The notes beneath the pieces were generated by a model that had not been told where the DNA came from, searched no databases, and saw only the letters and a program-made list of their open reading frames with translations. A stretch of DNA of 64,000 bases, from contig NZ_NBDP01000053.1 in assembly GCF_004123845.1 (NCBI RefSeq), positions 372,001 to 436,000 on the forward strand, written 5' to 3'. The position numbers were made by a program, and so were the translations under genes. Shown piece by piece: positions 19,116 to 27,100 of the stretch. This stretch comes from Allobosea sp. Tri-44 (lineage in GTDB: Bacteria > Pseudomonadota > Alphaproteobacteria > Rhizobiales > Beijerinckiaceae). Each line of letters starts with the position of its first letter. Position 1 is the first letter of the stretch.

Positions 19116-19832
19116 TCAGTAGCCGCCGTCGTCGTCCTCGTCGGCCGAGCGTTTGAGCTGCTTAAGCTTGGCGAAGACGGAGTCGACGTCGATCTTCTCC
19201 TCCTCCTCGCGCTTCGGCCGGCTCATGTCGGCGAAGGGCTGCGAGGCGGGCGCCGGCTGCGGCGCAGTGGTCACCTCGGCCGGGAGCAAGGTCGAGCCGG
19301 TTTCCTGCACGACCATGGCCGGGCGATCCTTGGCGGCGCGCGCGACTTCGAAATCGAGGTCGATCTGCGAGGACAGGCCGAGGCTGACCGGATCGATCGG
19401 CTGCAGCTGCTGGGCGTTCCAGTGCGTGCGGTCGCGAATCTGGGCGATCGTCGTCTTGGTCGTGCCGATCAGGCGGATGATCTGCGCGTCCTTGAGCTCG
19501 GGATGGTTGCGCAGCAGCCAGAGGATCGCGTTCGGGCGGTCCTGGCGCTTCGAGACCGGGGTATAGCGCGGCCCCTTGGTGCGCTTGATCTCCGGCACCT
19601 TGACCTTGCGCTCGGCGAGCTTGAGCTGGTGCGCCGGATTCTTGGCGGCACGCTCGAGCTCCTCGCGGGTGAGCTGGCCGGAGGTGATCGGGTCGAGGCC
19701 CTTGATGCCGGCCGCAACTTCGCCATCAGCGATGCCGCGCACTTCGAGCGGGTGCAGTTTGCAGAACTCGGCGATCTGCTCGAAGGTCAGCGAGGTGTTC
19801 TCGACCAGCCAGACCGCAGTGGCTTTCGGCAT
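19116..19832 (-). CDS. trcR: cell-cycle transcriptional regulator TrcR (DUF1013)
   Basis: A 238-residue protein, starting at the ATG at 19832 (MPKATAVWLVENTSLTFEQIAEFC). The N-terminal helix-turn-helix (TFEQIAEFCKLHPLEVRGIADGE) and the central second one (RLIGTTKTTIAQIRDRTHWN) are the DUF1013/TrcR hallmarks. The C-terminal 60 residues are Lys/Glu/Asp-rich and poorly ordered. The family is restricted to alphaproteobacteria and linked to cell-cycle transcription in Caulobacter. It fits with rcdA and the CtrA box found 2 kb downstream in the window. Confidence 0.88.
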   Translation of the reverse strand: MPKATAVWLVENTSLTFEQIAEFCKLHPLEVRGIADGEVAAGIKGLDPITSGQLTREELERAAKNPAHQLKLAERKVKVPEIKRTKGPRYTPVSKRQDRPNAILWLLRNHPELKDAQIIRLIGTTKTTIAQIRDRTHWNAQQLQPIDPVSLGLSSQIDLDFEVARAAKDRPAMVVQETGSTLLPAEVTTAPQPAPASQPFADMSRPKREEEEKIDVDSVFAKLKQLKRSADEDDDGGY

Positions 19833-19996
19833 CAGCGGCGTTTGTGACACGGGCCGTCTCCTGGAATGTCGCGGGCAATAGCTCTCAGGCGCCGACCGGC
19901 CGCCCCGGCCGGTCATCCAAATCATCGACGATGAGGAGGATGGCGCGCCTTATAGGCAAAGCTGGGATCGCTGTCCATGGAAAGCAGAGACAGAGG

Positions 19997-21004
19997 TCAC
20001 ACCGTCAGCACGATCTTGCCGATATGGGCGTTGCTTTCCATCAGCGCGTGCGCCTCCGCAGCCTGCCCCAGCGGGAAGCGGGCGTGAATCACCGGCTTGC
20101 AGCGCCCTTCCGTCAGCAGCGGCCAGACCCTGTCTTCGAGCTCGCGCGCGATCGCGGCTTTCTCGGCGATCGTGCGCGGTCGCAGCGTCGAGCCGGTATG
20201 AGTCAGGCGTTTCATCATCAGGCGGCTGAAATTGACCTCGGCCTTCGGCCCATTGAGGAAGGCGATCTGGACGATGCGGCCGCTCTCGGCGGCGGCGTCG
20301 TAGTTGCGGTTGATGTAGTCGCCGCCGACCATGTCGAGGATCAGGTTGACGCCGCGCCCGCCGGTCGCCGCCTTCGCCGCGGCGACGAAATCCTCGGTGC
20401 GGTAGTTGATGGCGTGGTCGGCGCCGAGGTCGCGGCAGGCGGTGCATTTTTCGTCCGACCCTGCAGTGGCCAGCACGGTCGCGCCAAAGGCCTTGGCGAG
20501 CTGGATCGCGGTGGTGCCGATGCCCGAGGTGCCGCCATGCACCATGAAGCTCTCGCCCTTCTTCAATCCGCCGCGCTGGAAAACATTGGTCCAGACGGTG
20601 AAATAGGTCTCCGGGATCGCGCCGGCTTCCTCCAGCGACAGCCCGGCCGGGATCGGCAGGGCATTGTCCTCATGGACCACGGCGTATTCAGCATAGCCGC
20701 CGCCAGCGACGAGCGCGCAGACCTGATCGCCGACCTCGTAGCGCGACCCGCCTTCGCCGAGGGCGACGATGCGGCCGGCGATCTCGAGACCGGGGATGTC
20801 GGAGGCGCCGGGGGGCGGAGCATAGCCGCCCATGCGCTGCAGCACGTCAGGCCGATTGACGCCGGCGACCGCGACATGGACCAGGAGCTGGCCGGGACCA
20901 GGCTGCGGAACCGGGCGCTGCTGCGGTTTCAAAACATCCGGACCGCCGGGGGCATCGAAGCCGATGGCGGTCATCATCGCGGGCAGGGCTGTCATGATGG
21001 GCAT
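19997..21004 (-). CDS. NAD(P)H-quinone oxidoreductase (zeta-crystallin/PIG3 type)
   Basis: A 335-residue medium-chain dehydrogenase/reductase without the zinc ligands. The N-terminal GroES-like part has PGPGQLLVHVAVAGVNRPDVLQR, and the Rossmann domain has the NADPH loop GGTSGIGTTAIQLAKAFGATV (shown in two parts: GGTSGIGTTAIQ and LAKAFGA). The family reduces quinones or acts as enoyl reductase. Several nearby ATGs (21004, 20995, 20974) could be the start. Monocistronic, divergent from DUF1192. Confidence 0.9.
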   Translation of the reverse strand: MPIMTALPAMMTAIGFDAPGGPDVLKPQQRPVPQPGPGQLLVHVAVAGVNRPDVLQRMGGYAPPPGASDIPGLEIAGRIVALGEGGSRYEVGDQVCALVAGGGYAEYAVVHEDNALPIPAGLSLEEAGAIPETYFTVWTNVFQRGGLKKGESFMVHGGTSGIGTTAIQLAKAFGATVLATAGSDEKCTACRDLGADHAINYRTEDFVAAAKAATGGRGVNLILDMVGGDYINRNYDAAAESGRIVQIAFLNGPKAEVNFSRLMMKRLTHTGSTLRPRTIAEKAAIARELEDRVWPLLTEGRCKPVIHARFPLGQAAEAHALMESNAHIGKIVLTV

Positions 21005-21069
21005 CCTGTGGTGCTGGCTTTCGCATCCGATTAAGCTCCCACGTCCGGAGGATGCAAGGCGAGGCTACG

Positions 21070-21270
21070 ATGGCTGGATTTCTCGACGACGATCGCCCGC
21101 TGCCGAAGCGGGCTCACGAGATCGGGCAGGACCTGTCGCAGCTGGCTGTCGCCGAGCTCGACGAGCGGATCGCGCTCCTCGAAGCGGAGGTCGCGCGGCT
21201 GCAGGAAGCGCGGGAGAAGAAGGCGGCCTCGCGCTCGGCCGCCGATGCCTTCTTCAAGGCGAAGGCTTGA
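21070..21270 (+). CDS. DUF1192 small protein
   Basis: A 66-residue acidic/basic helical protein: MAGFLDDDRPLPKRAHEIGQ, then DLSQLAVAELDERIALLEAEV and an alanine-rich tail. The order (DDD, KRAHEIGQDLS, ELDERIALLEAEVARL) is the DUF1192 pattern found across Hyphomicrobiales. Function unknown. A frame extension to 21052 exists but the ATG at 21070 gives the family-like start. Confidence 0.85.
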   Translation: MAGFLDDDRPLPKRAHEIGQDLSQLAVAELDERIALLEAEVARLQEAREKKAASRSAADAFFKAKA

Positions 21271-21565
21271 GGCGAAACCGCGGCCGTCAACCGCGAAGGC
21301 AGGGCCGGCGGCACTTTGCGGGAAGGTTGAGTCCTTCCCGCCACGCGACAAGATGCGCCAGCCAATGAACGGATATTCATCTTCGCCTGGTGGGCCGAAG
21401 CGCCTATCCTGTGGGCGTGGACAGAAGGCGGCCAGGTGCCGCTCGCCGGTGTCGATGCGAATGCCTCGACCGGGCCACTTCCGACAATGACAGCAGGTGG
21501 AGGATGCCGACGTGACAGCTTGCGCTGTCTCGACGGCACGCCTGCCTTTCGACAGGAGAGAGACG

Positions 21566-21862
21566 ATGCGCTTCCTTGCGCTCGCCATTGCATTGCTGGC
21601 CGCCGCTCCGGCTCTTGCCGACGAGGACATCGCCAATCTCGGCTTGCGCGAGGATGGCGGAAAGCCGCTGGCCGCCCTGCAGCTGCGCTGGCCGCAGACT
21701 GTCCTGATCATGCAGGCGCCGGTCGCGGTGCTCGGCGGTCACAGCATCGAGATCCGGCGCGAGATCGCGCCCAGCATCAGCCTTGGCGGCACCTATCGCT
21801 ATTCGCTCGGCGAGCGCTTCGTGAGCGAGCGTTTCGGCCTCAAGCTGACGGTCACGCGCTAG
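21566..21862 (+). CDS. small secreted protein of unknown function
   Basis: A 98-residue protein with AGGAGAG just before the ATG. It begins with a classical signal peptide (MRFLALAIALLAAAPALADE; cleavage after ALA). The mature 80 residues contain LRWPQTVLIMQAPVAVLGGH and end GLKLTVTR; they look beta-rich. I do not recognise the family. It is a single gene, followed by the candidate CtrA-controlled RNA region. Confidence 0.7.
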   Translation: MRFLALAIALLAAAPALADEDIANLGLREDGGKPLAALQLRWPQTVLIMQAPVAVLGGHSIEIRREIAPSISLGGTYRYSLGERFVSERFGLKLTVTR

Positions 21863-21914
21863 CAATCCAGGTTTGGATCAGGATCGTTCGAATTTGTCGC
21901 ATTTTCGGGCGGCG

Positions 21915-21930
21915 TTAACGGTCGCTTAAC
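21915..21930 (+). promoter_or_regulatory. CtrA-binding box with adjacent GANTC sites
   Basis: TTAA-N7-TTAAC, the full CtrA consensus, is perfect here. GANTC sites follow at 21931 (GATTC) and 21944 (GAATC). A TATGAAT element at 21941-21947 is a plausible -10, which would start transcription near 21953, at the first hairpin of the candidate small RNA. No good -35 is present; the CtrA box occupies that position. Confidence 0.6.
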
Positions 21931-21952
21931 GATTCCAAAGTATGAATCGCAT

Positions 21953-22047
21953 CATCCAGTTTGTCTGGATGTCGAGTGGCTCCTGCCCACTCTGTTTGAC
22001 GCCTCCCTGTTGACCTTCGAGCCGCCTTCGGGGCGGCTCTTTTTTTG
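21953..22047 (+). ncRNA. candidate small RNA with three hairpins and C-rich loops
   Basis: Three consecutive stem-loops with no coding frame of note: CATCCAG/CTGGATG (21953-21972), GAGTGG/CCACTC (21975-21993, loop CTCCTGC), and a terminator GAGCCGCC/GGCGGCTC with T7 (22020-22047). Between the second and third is an unpaired CCTCCC (22003-22008). Loops with CUCC resemble the ribosome-site-targeting loops of alphaproteobacterial small RNAs. It could alternatively be a leader or attenuator ahead of rcdA. I cannot assign a named family. Confidence 0.55.
22020..22047 (+). terminator. intrinsic terminator
   Basis: 8-bp stem GAGCCGCC/GGCGGCTC, loop TTCGG, then seven T. It is a strong terminator that ends whatever is transcribed from the CtrA-box promoter, 180 bases before rcdA starts. 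Confidence 0.88.
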
Positions 22048-22111
22048 CCTGCGGCTCGGCTTGGCCGAGCGGGCGGGGGCGTCGCCGGGCCGGACCATGG
22101 CACCGTTAACC

Positions 22112-22127
22112 TTAACGACACGTTACC
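22112..22127 (+). promoter_or_regulatory. CtrA-like half-degenerate box upstream of rcdA
   Basis: TTAA-N7-TTACC, one mismatch from the CtrA consensus; another TTAAC stands at 22106-22110. It lies about 100 bases before the rcdA start, a fitting promoter distance. Confidence 0.4.
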
Positions 22128-22227
22128 GCGGCGCAGACAACGCTGTGGCGTTATCCTTGCGATGTCCCGGCAGGAGTCGGCGTCGCGTCCTTCATTCGCG
22201 CGCCATTGTGCCGATTGGAGACAGGGT

Positions 22228-22755
22228 ATGACCGATTTGACGATGCTGAGGCCCGCGGCCGAGGACGGCGCGATCTCTTTTGCGCGCGGCTTCGTCAAGT
22301 CGGACGCGTTCATGCAGTTGTTCCGCGAGGGGATGGGGCTGGTCGAGGCGACCGCTTCCTATCTCGATGGCGACGGGCGCACCGAGTCGGCGGCGCTGCC
22401 GCGCGAGGTCTCGCTGACCTATGCGACCGAGAGCATGCGCCTGACCACGCGCCTGATGCAGATCGCCTCCTGGCTGCTGGTGCAGCGTGCCGTCGCCGAG
22501 GGCGAGATGAGCGCCGAGCAGGCGCGCAACGAGCACAACAAGGTGCGCATCGCCGAGTCGATGCTGCAGCCGACCAGCGCCGAGGCGGAGCGCCTGCCGC
22601 AGCGCCTGCGCGATCTCGTCGCCCATTCGAGCCGCCTGCAGGAGCGCATTCGCCATCTCGAGGAGCAGATGTCGGGTACGGGCCGACCCGTCGCGGTGAA
22701 CCCGGTGCGCGGCCAGCTCGAAAGCCTGCAGGCGCGGCTCGGTCTGCTGCGCTGA
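22228..22755 (+). CDS. rcdA: regulator of CtrA degradation RcdA (DUF1465)
   Basis: A 175-residue all-helical protein of DUF1465 family length. The N-terminal ISFARGFVKSDAFMQLFREGMGLVE and the central YATESMRLTTRLMQIASWLLVQRAV are family hallmarks (each longer than quoted). In Caulobacter RcdA is an adaptor that delivers CtrA and other substrates to ClpXP with CpdR and PopA. The start has an ACAGGGT site. A tail of Gln/Leu-rich helix ends the protein. It has its own promoter region with a CtrA-like box. Confidence 0.87.
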   Translation: MTDLTMLRPAAEDGAISFARGFVKSDAFMQLFREGMGLVEATASYLDGDGRTESAALPREVSLTYATESMRLTTRLMQIASWLLVQRAVAEGEMSAEQARNEHNKVRIAESMLQPTSAEAERLPQRLRDLVAHSSRLQERIRHLEEQMSGTGRPVAVNPVRGQLESLQARLGLLR

Positions 22756-22928
22756 AGCGGCTCGCTCGTCGTTTCGACCCATCTGCACCGTCGCTGAATG
22801 CAGGATATCCACTGCCGAGGTTCCTGCGCGGGCCCTCGGGACACCCGAAGCGCTTTCCACGCTCATATTTGTTAAACTAGGCTTCCGAATCGGATGAGCC
22901 GGCTTGGCCGGCCAGCAGAGGAGGAAGC

Positions 22929-23237
22929 GTGGCGTCTCCAGGACTGGATCACGCCCTGTCGCGCCTCGAAAGCGCGCTCGGCCAGCTCGAAGCAGCCGCC
23001 CGCAGGCGGCTAGAGGTCGAGCGCGGCCGCGGCAATCTCGAAACCGAGCTGACCCTGATGCAGGATGACCGAGCTCGCCTCGCGGTCGAGCTGGACGGTG
23101 CCATGGCCCGGATCGGCCAGGTCCAGGGCGTCGCGGAAGAGGTCGATCGCAAGCTCGACCGCGCCATGACGGCGCTCGCAGAGGTTATCGCGCGCGTCGA
23201 AGTCCGCCCTGACGAAGAAGCCGAACAGGACGCCTGA
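22929..23237 (+). CDS. DUF4164 coiled-coil protein
   Basis: A 102-residue, GTG-started protein preceded by GAGGAGG. It is predicted to be one long coiled coil (LSRLESALGQLEAAARRR, then LQ/E-rich helices) and ends in an acidic tail. DUF4164 proteins sit beside zapA in Hyphomicrobiales; a ZapB-like role with ZapA is plausible but is inference. Its stop overlaps the zapA start by one base (TGATG). Confidence 0.85.
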   Translation: MASPGLDHALSRLESALGQLEAAARRRLEVERGRGNLETELTLMQDDRARLAVELDGAMARIGQVQGVAEEVDRKLDRAMTALAEVIARVEVRPDEEAEQDA

Positions 23238-23605
23238 TGCCCCAGGTCAACGTCACCATCTCCGGCAAGGCCTACCGCATGGCGTGCGGCGAGGGCGAAG
23301 AGCCGCATCTGGAGGCGCTCGCGCAACTCTATGACGGCAAGATCGAGGAGATGCGCCAGGCCTTCGGCGAGATCGGCGACATGCGCCTGCACGTCATGGC
23401 GGCGCTGATGGTCGCCGACGAGGTCAGCGAGCTGAAGAAGAAGGTCGAGACGCTCGAAGGCCGGCTGCAATCGATCCAGGGCGATGCGGGTAGCGCCGAC
23501 CAGCGCGCCGGCGAGGTCGAAGAGAAGGCGGCGGCTGCCCTCGTCGCTGCCGCCGAGCGCATCGAGGGGGTGGCGCGGAGCCTGCTGCCGGGGCAGACGG
23601 GTTGA
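23237..23605 (+). CDS. zapA: cell division protein ZapA
   Basis: A 122-residue protein with the ZapA globular head (MPQVNVTISGKAYRMACGEGEE, EPHLEALAQLYDGKIEEMRQ) and a C-terminal coiled coil (SELKKKVETLEGRLQ). ZapA bundles and stabilises FtsZ filaments at the division septum. It follows DUF4164 with overlapping stop and start. In many alphaproteobacteria 6S RNA and fthC come directly after; here a foreign-looking gene and ddl intervene. Confidence 0.93.
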   Translation: MPQVNVTISGKAYRMACGEGEEPHLEALAQLYDGKIEEMRQAFGEIGDMRLHVMAALMVADEVSELKKKVETLEGRLQSIQGDAGSADQRAGEVEEKAAAALVAAAERIEGVARSLLPGQTG

Positions 23606-23635
23606 TTTTGAGAAGCAGATGCAGACATCAATTCG

Positions 23636-24061
23636 ATGAAGGCACTGAAATTAAGATTCCCTGCCGAAACAACGCGGACTGCCATTGCGCTTCTGATTGT
23701 TGATTTTGTCGTTACTGCGCTAATTCCATCCCTTTTTGAAGATATAATTTTCAAATGGATTATTTATATAATTTTCTGGATTATAATCGCTGCATATCTT
23801 ATGCACAAAACTTATCATCAAGAAAAAATTATTGAATTTAAGATCGTGACTTTAGTTTTTCTCTTTATTGGGTTTTTATTTGTTCTTATGGCAAAAAAGA
23901 TTGAGATAGATGGTGCTCAATTGCTTGGGAGTACTGCTCATTCACGTTCGCAAATGACAAGAATGTCAATGTTTTTCGGTTGGTACGCGGCATATTTTAT
24001 CTTGTGGACCAAGCTATTTTGGCTTGGGCCGCGGCCACCGAGTGAATCTCTGGAAACGTGA
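23636..24061 (+). CDS. A+T-rich membrane protein of unknown function
   Basis: A 141-residue protein with three or four hydrophobic helices (IALLIVDFVVTALIPSLF, FKWIIYIIFWIIIAAYLM, LVFLFIGFLFVLMA, MFFGWYAAYFILW). Base use is unlike its neighbours: 23701-23760 has 19 G or C of 60, and codons such as ATA, TTA and AAA are common. This points to recent acquisition. It lies 30 bases past zapA. I recognise no family and see no partner gene. Confidence 0.72.
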   Translation: MKALKLRFPAETTRTAIALLIVDFVVTALIPSLFEDIIFKWIIYIIFWIIIAAYLMHKTYHQEKIIEFKIVTLVFLFIGFLFVLMAKKIEIDGAQLLGSTAHSRSQMTRMSMFFGWYAAYFILWTKLFWLGPRPPSESLET

Positions 24062-24209
24062 AGTTGCAGGGGTTGCCAGAACAGCTTTGAATTGATCGAC
24101 CGGAGGCCTGTCTAACCCGGCTCCCTTTTTTATCCGGCCTGCCTTTGCAATTCCTCAATCATCCCCGACTGACGCTCGCAGCTGAGATGAGTCGATGAAG
24201 GCAGGGACG

Positions 24210-25274
24210 ATGAGCGACAGGGTGCGGGTGGCGGTTCTCCTCGGTGGCAAGTCGGCCGAGCACGAGGTCTCGCTGATGTCTGCCACCAATGTGGTGAAGG
24301 CGATCGACAAGGCGCGATACGACGTCGTGCCGATCCAGATCACCAAGGCCGGGCAATGGCGCGAGCTCGAATTGCAAAACGGCGTCCTGCCCGATCCGAT
24401 CCCGCAGGACGGCGCCGAGCTCTGCCTGCTGCCCGGCGGGGGCGGGCGCCTCCTGCGCCTGCAGGACGGCGCCGCGCCGCAGGCGCTCCAGAAGATCGAC
24501 GTGCTCTTCCCGGTGCTGCACGGCCTCGACGGCGAGGATGGTTCGGTCCAGGGCCTGGCCCAGGTCGCCGGCATCCCGCTCGCCGGCTGCGGCATCGTCG
24601 GCTCGGCCAATGCACTCGACAAGGACATCGCCAAGCGGCTCCTGCGCGAGGCTGGCCTCGGCGTTGCCCGTTCGCTCACCATTCGCCAAGGCGAGACGCT
24701 GAGCTTCGAGCAAGCCAGCGCCGCGCTCGGCCTGCCTCTGTTCGTCAAGCCGGCCCGGCAGGGTTCCTCGGTCGGCGTCAGCAAGGCGACGAGCGCCGAG
24801 GCTTTCGCGGCGGCACTCGCCGAGGCCTTCCGGCATGATCGCGTGGTCCTGGTCGAGGAGTTCATCGAAGGCCGCGAGATCGAGCTCAGTGTGCTGGAGC
24901 AGGCCGATGGTGAGACGATCGTCTCGCTGCCGGGCGAGATCGTCGCTGCTGCGAGCCACGGCTTCTACACCTACGAGGCCAAATATCTCGACGAGGACGG
25001 CGCCCGCGTCGAGGTTCCAGCTGATCTGCCCGAGGAGACGGTCGCCAATCTGCAGGTTCTGGCGAAGCGCGCTTTCTATGCGCTCGGCTGCGACGGCATG
25101 GCGCGCGTCGACTTTTTCCTGCGGCCGGATGGCAGTGCGCTGGTCAACGAGATCAACACCATTCCCGGCTTCACCGACATCAGCATGTTTCCCAAGGCAC
25201 TCGCCGCCAGCGGCATCGCCTATCCCGACCTGATCGACCGCGTGATCCGGCACGGTATCGCGCGGGGTGCCTGA
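24210..25274 (+). CDS. ddl: D-alanine--D-alanine ligase
   Basis: A 354-residue ATP-grasp ligase that makes D-Ala-D-Ala for peptidoglycan. The N-terminus VAVLLGGKSAEHEVSLMSA, the ATP-grasp core FVKPARQGSSVGVSK, and the C-terminal MARVDFFLRPDGSALVNEIN and NTIPGFTDISMFPK are diagnostic. The ATG at 24210 has a GCAGGGA site and is preferred over the ATG at 24195. This is probably a second Ddl, as the usual dcw-cluster copy lies elsewhere (inference). G+C-rich, unlike the gene just before it. Confidence 0.95.
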   Translation: MSDRVRVAVLLGGKSAEHEVSLMSATNVVKAIDKARYDVVPIQITKAGQWRELELQNGVLPDPIPQDGAELCLLPGGGGRLLRLQDGAAPQALQKIDVLFPVLHGLDGEDGSVQGLAQVAGIPLAGCGIVGSANALDKDIAKRLLREAGLGVARSLTIRQGETLSFEQASAALGLPLFVKPARQGSSVGVSKATSAEAFAAALAEAFRHDRVVLVEEFIEGREIELSVLEQADGETIVSLPGEIVAAASHGFYTYEAKYLDEDGARVEVPADLPEETVANLQVLAKRAFYALGCDGMARVDFFLRPDGSALVNEINTIPGFTDISMFPKALAASGIAYPDLIDRVIRHGIARGA

Positions 25275-25345
25275 CGGCACGAAATTCCCGCACCCTCCAC
25301 CAAACACCTCTGGCGCTTTGCCGGCATGCATCCTACCTTGGCTTG

Positions 25346-25500
25346 GCGGGGCTGCCTGGTGCGTGCGAGTTATGTATTCCCGGGCCCATACGACTCCCTA
25401 GGGAGCTGTCCCTGACCGGGTCCCTGGACCCGGACACACGGCGCCCACCTACTTTGTAGGTGTCCCGGGATCGAAATCTCCACGGCCAAGGTGGCTCCGC
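25346..25500 (+). ncRNA. ssrS: 6S RNA
   Basis: About 155 bases between ddl and fthC with no reading frame. The ends form a closing stem (GCGGGGCTGCCTGG pairs with CCAAGGTGGCTCCGC, with G-U pairs), and the interior holds several complementary segments such as TGGACCC/GGGTCC and ACCTAC/GTAGGT. A 6S RNA directly before the 5-formyl-THF cyclo-ligase gene is the conserved arrangement in Proteobacteria. 6S RNA mimics an open promoter and binds RNA polymerase. The exact ends are estimated. Confidence 0.75.
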
Positions 25501-25507
25501 ACTTCCG

Positions 25508-26083
25508 ATGACCGATGCCGTCTCTCCCATTCCCTCTCCGCGCAAGGCGGCGCTGCGTGCCGAGGCGCTCGCCCGGCGCGACGCCCTTGAACTCGACGAC
25601 CGCCTGATCTGGGACGAGGCCATCGTCGCGCGCGCTTTGGCCCTGCCGGTGTTCAAGGAAGGGCCTGTCTCCGCTTACTGGCCGATGCGCTCGGAGGCCG
25701 ATCCGCGCCCGATCCTGGAAGCCCTGCACGAGCGTGGACTGCCGCTCTGCCTGCCGGCGATCGTCGAGAAGCGCATGCTGTTCCGGCGCTGGGCGCCCTG
25801 GGAGCCGATCGTGCCCGGCGGCTTCGGCACGCTGGTGCCGGGCCCGGAAGAGCCTGAGGTGAGGCCTGCGATCCTGATCGTCCCGCTCGCCGCCTTCGAC
25901 CGGCGCGGCTACCGCATCGGCTACGGCAAGGGCTATTACGACCGCGCCATTGCCGAGCTCGAGCCGGCCCTGACCATCGGCATCGCCTATGCCGCGCAGG
26001 AGATCGCCGAAGTTCCCGCCGAGGCGCACGACCGCCGCCTCGACTGGGTCGTCACGCAGGACGAGGCGATCTGCTGCGGTTGA
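25508..26083 (+). CDS. fthC: 5-formyltetrahydrofolate cyclo-ligase
   Basis: A 191-residue protein. It begins around PRKAALRAEALARRDALELDD and has the substrate-binding GYRIGYGKGYYDRAIAEL motif of the family (YGKGYYD). It uses ATP to convert 5-formyl-THF to 5,10-methenyl-THF. Its place straight after 6S RNA supports both calls. Other names are ygfA and fau. Confidence 0.94.
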   Translation: MTDAVSPIPSPRKAALRAEALARRDALELDDRLIWDEAIVARALALPVFKEGPVSAYWPMRSEADPRPILEALHERGLPLCLPAIVEKRMLFRRWAPWEPIVPGGFGTLVPGPEEPEVRPAILIVPLAAFDRRGYRIGYGKGYYDRAIAELEPALTIGIAYAAQEIAEVPAEAHDRRLDWVVTQDEAICCG

Positions 26084-26266
26084 TTTCGCTGCGGTGATCA
26101 CGTCATTAGCAAGCGTCTTTCATTCAAGACGCAGTTGTCCCGCCGTGCTTTCCTCAAAACCGCGAAGTCCTGCGCGACCTCGCCGCTCTGGCCGGGACGA
26201 CGGCATCTTTGGTGAAAGCGCGACGGAACGGGCTGCCATGCGGCGGCCCAATCACTGGATAGTGTC

Positions 26267-27100
26267 ATGCGTCTACTTTTTCTCGGCGACATCGTCGGGC
26301 GCGCCGGCCGCCTCGCCGTACAGGATCGCCTGCCTGGCCTGCGTGAGCGCTGGAAGCTCGATTGCGTCGTCATCAATGGCGAGAACTCCGCTGGCGGTTT
26401 CGGCATCACCGAAGCGATCTGCGACGAGACGCTTGCCGCCGGCGCCGACGTCATCACGCTCGGCAACCATTCCTGGGACCAGCGCGAGGCGATGGTCTTC
26501 ATCGAGCGCCAGCCGCGCCTGATCCGGCCGGCAAACTATCCACCCGGCACGCCCGGTCGTGGTGCGACCGTGATCGAGGCGCGGAACGGTGCGCGCGTCC
26601 TCGTCGTCAACGTCATGGGCCGGCTGTTCATGGATGCGCTCGACGATCCCTTCGCCGCGCTCGAGCGCGAGCTCGCCGCCTGCCCGCTGGGAGATGCAGC
26701 GGATGCGGTCATCGTCGACGTCCATGCCGAGGCGACCAGCGAGAAGCTTGCCATGGCCTATTATCTCGACGGCCGCGCCAGCCTGGTCGTCGGCACGCAT
26801 ACCCATGTCCCGACTTCCGATACACGCGTGCTGCCGGCCGGCACCGCCTACCAGAGCGATGCCGGCATGTGCGGCGACTACGAGTCGATCCTCGGCATGC
26901 AGAAGGAGGAGGCGATCCGCCGCTTCCTGCAGAAGACGCCGGGTTCGCGGCTGGAGCCGGCGCTCGGCGAGGGCACGCTGTCGGGTATCGCCGTCGAGAC
27001 CGATGACCGCACCGGCCTCGCCAAGGCAGCCTGGCCGGTGCGTCTTGGCGCGACGCTCGCCGAGACCTGGCCGGTCGCCTGGGATCAGCAGGGCGGCTGA
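26267..27100 (+). CDS. YmdB-like metallophosphoesterase (TIGR00282)
   Basis: A 277-residue protein with MRLLFLGDIVGRAGR, NGENSAGG, TLGNHSWDQ, VDVHAEATSEK, and GTHTHVPTSDTRVLP, which supply the two-metal site of this phosphodiesterase family. YmdB homologues hydrolyse cyclic nucleotides (2',3'-cAMP reported). It is the first of a tight run: its stop TGA shares a base with the benE start (TGATG). Confidence 0.92.
   Translation: MRLLFLGDIVGRAGRLAVQDRLPGLRERWKLDCVVINGENSAGGFGITEAICDETLAAGADVITLGNHSWDQREAMVFIERQPRLIRPANYPPGTPGRGATVIEARNGARVLVVNVMGRLFMDALDDPFAALERELAACPLGDAADAVIVDVHAEATSEKLAMAYYLDGRASLVVGTHTHVPTSDTRVLPAGTAYQSDAGMCGDYESILGMQKEEAIRRFLQKTPGSRLEPALGEGTLSGIAVETDDRTGLAKAAWPVRLGATLAETWPVAWDQQGG

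Noticed and set aside
24090..24140. Terminator between the A+T-rich gene and ddl
   Set aside because: A T-rich run exists (24125-24131) but the preceding stem needs a bulge; too weak to report.
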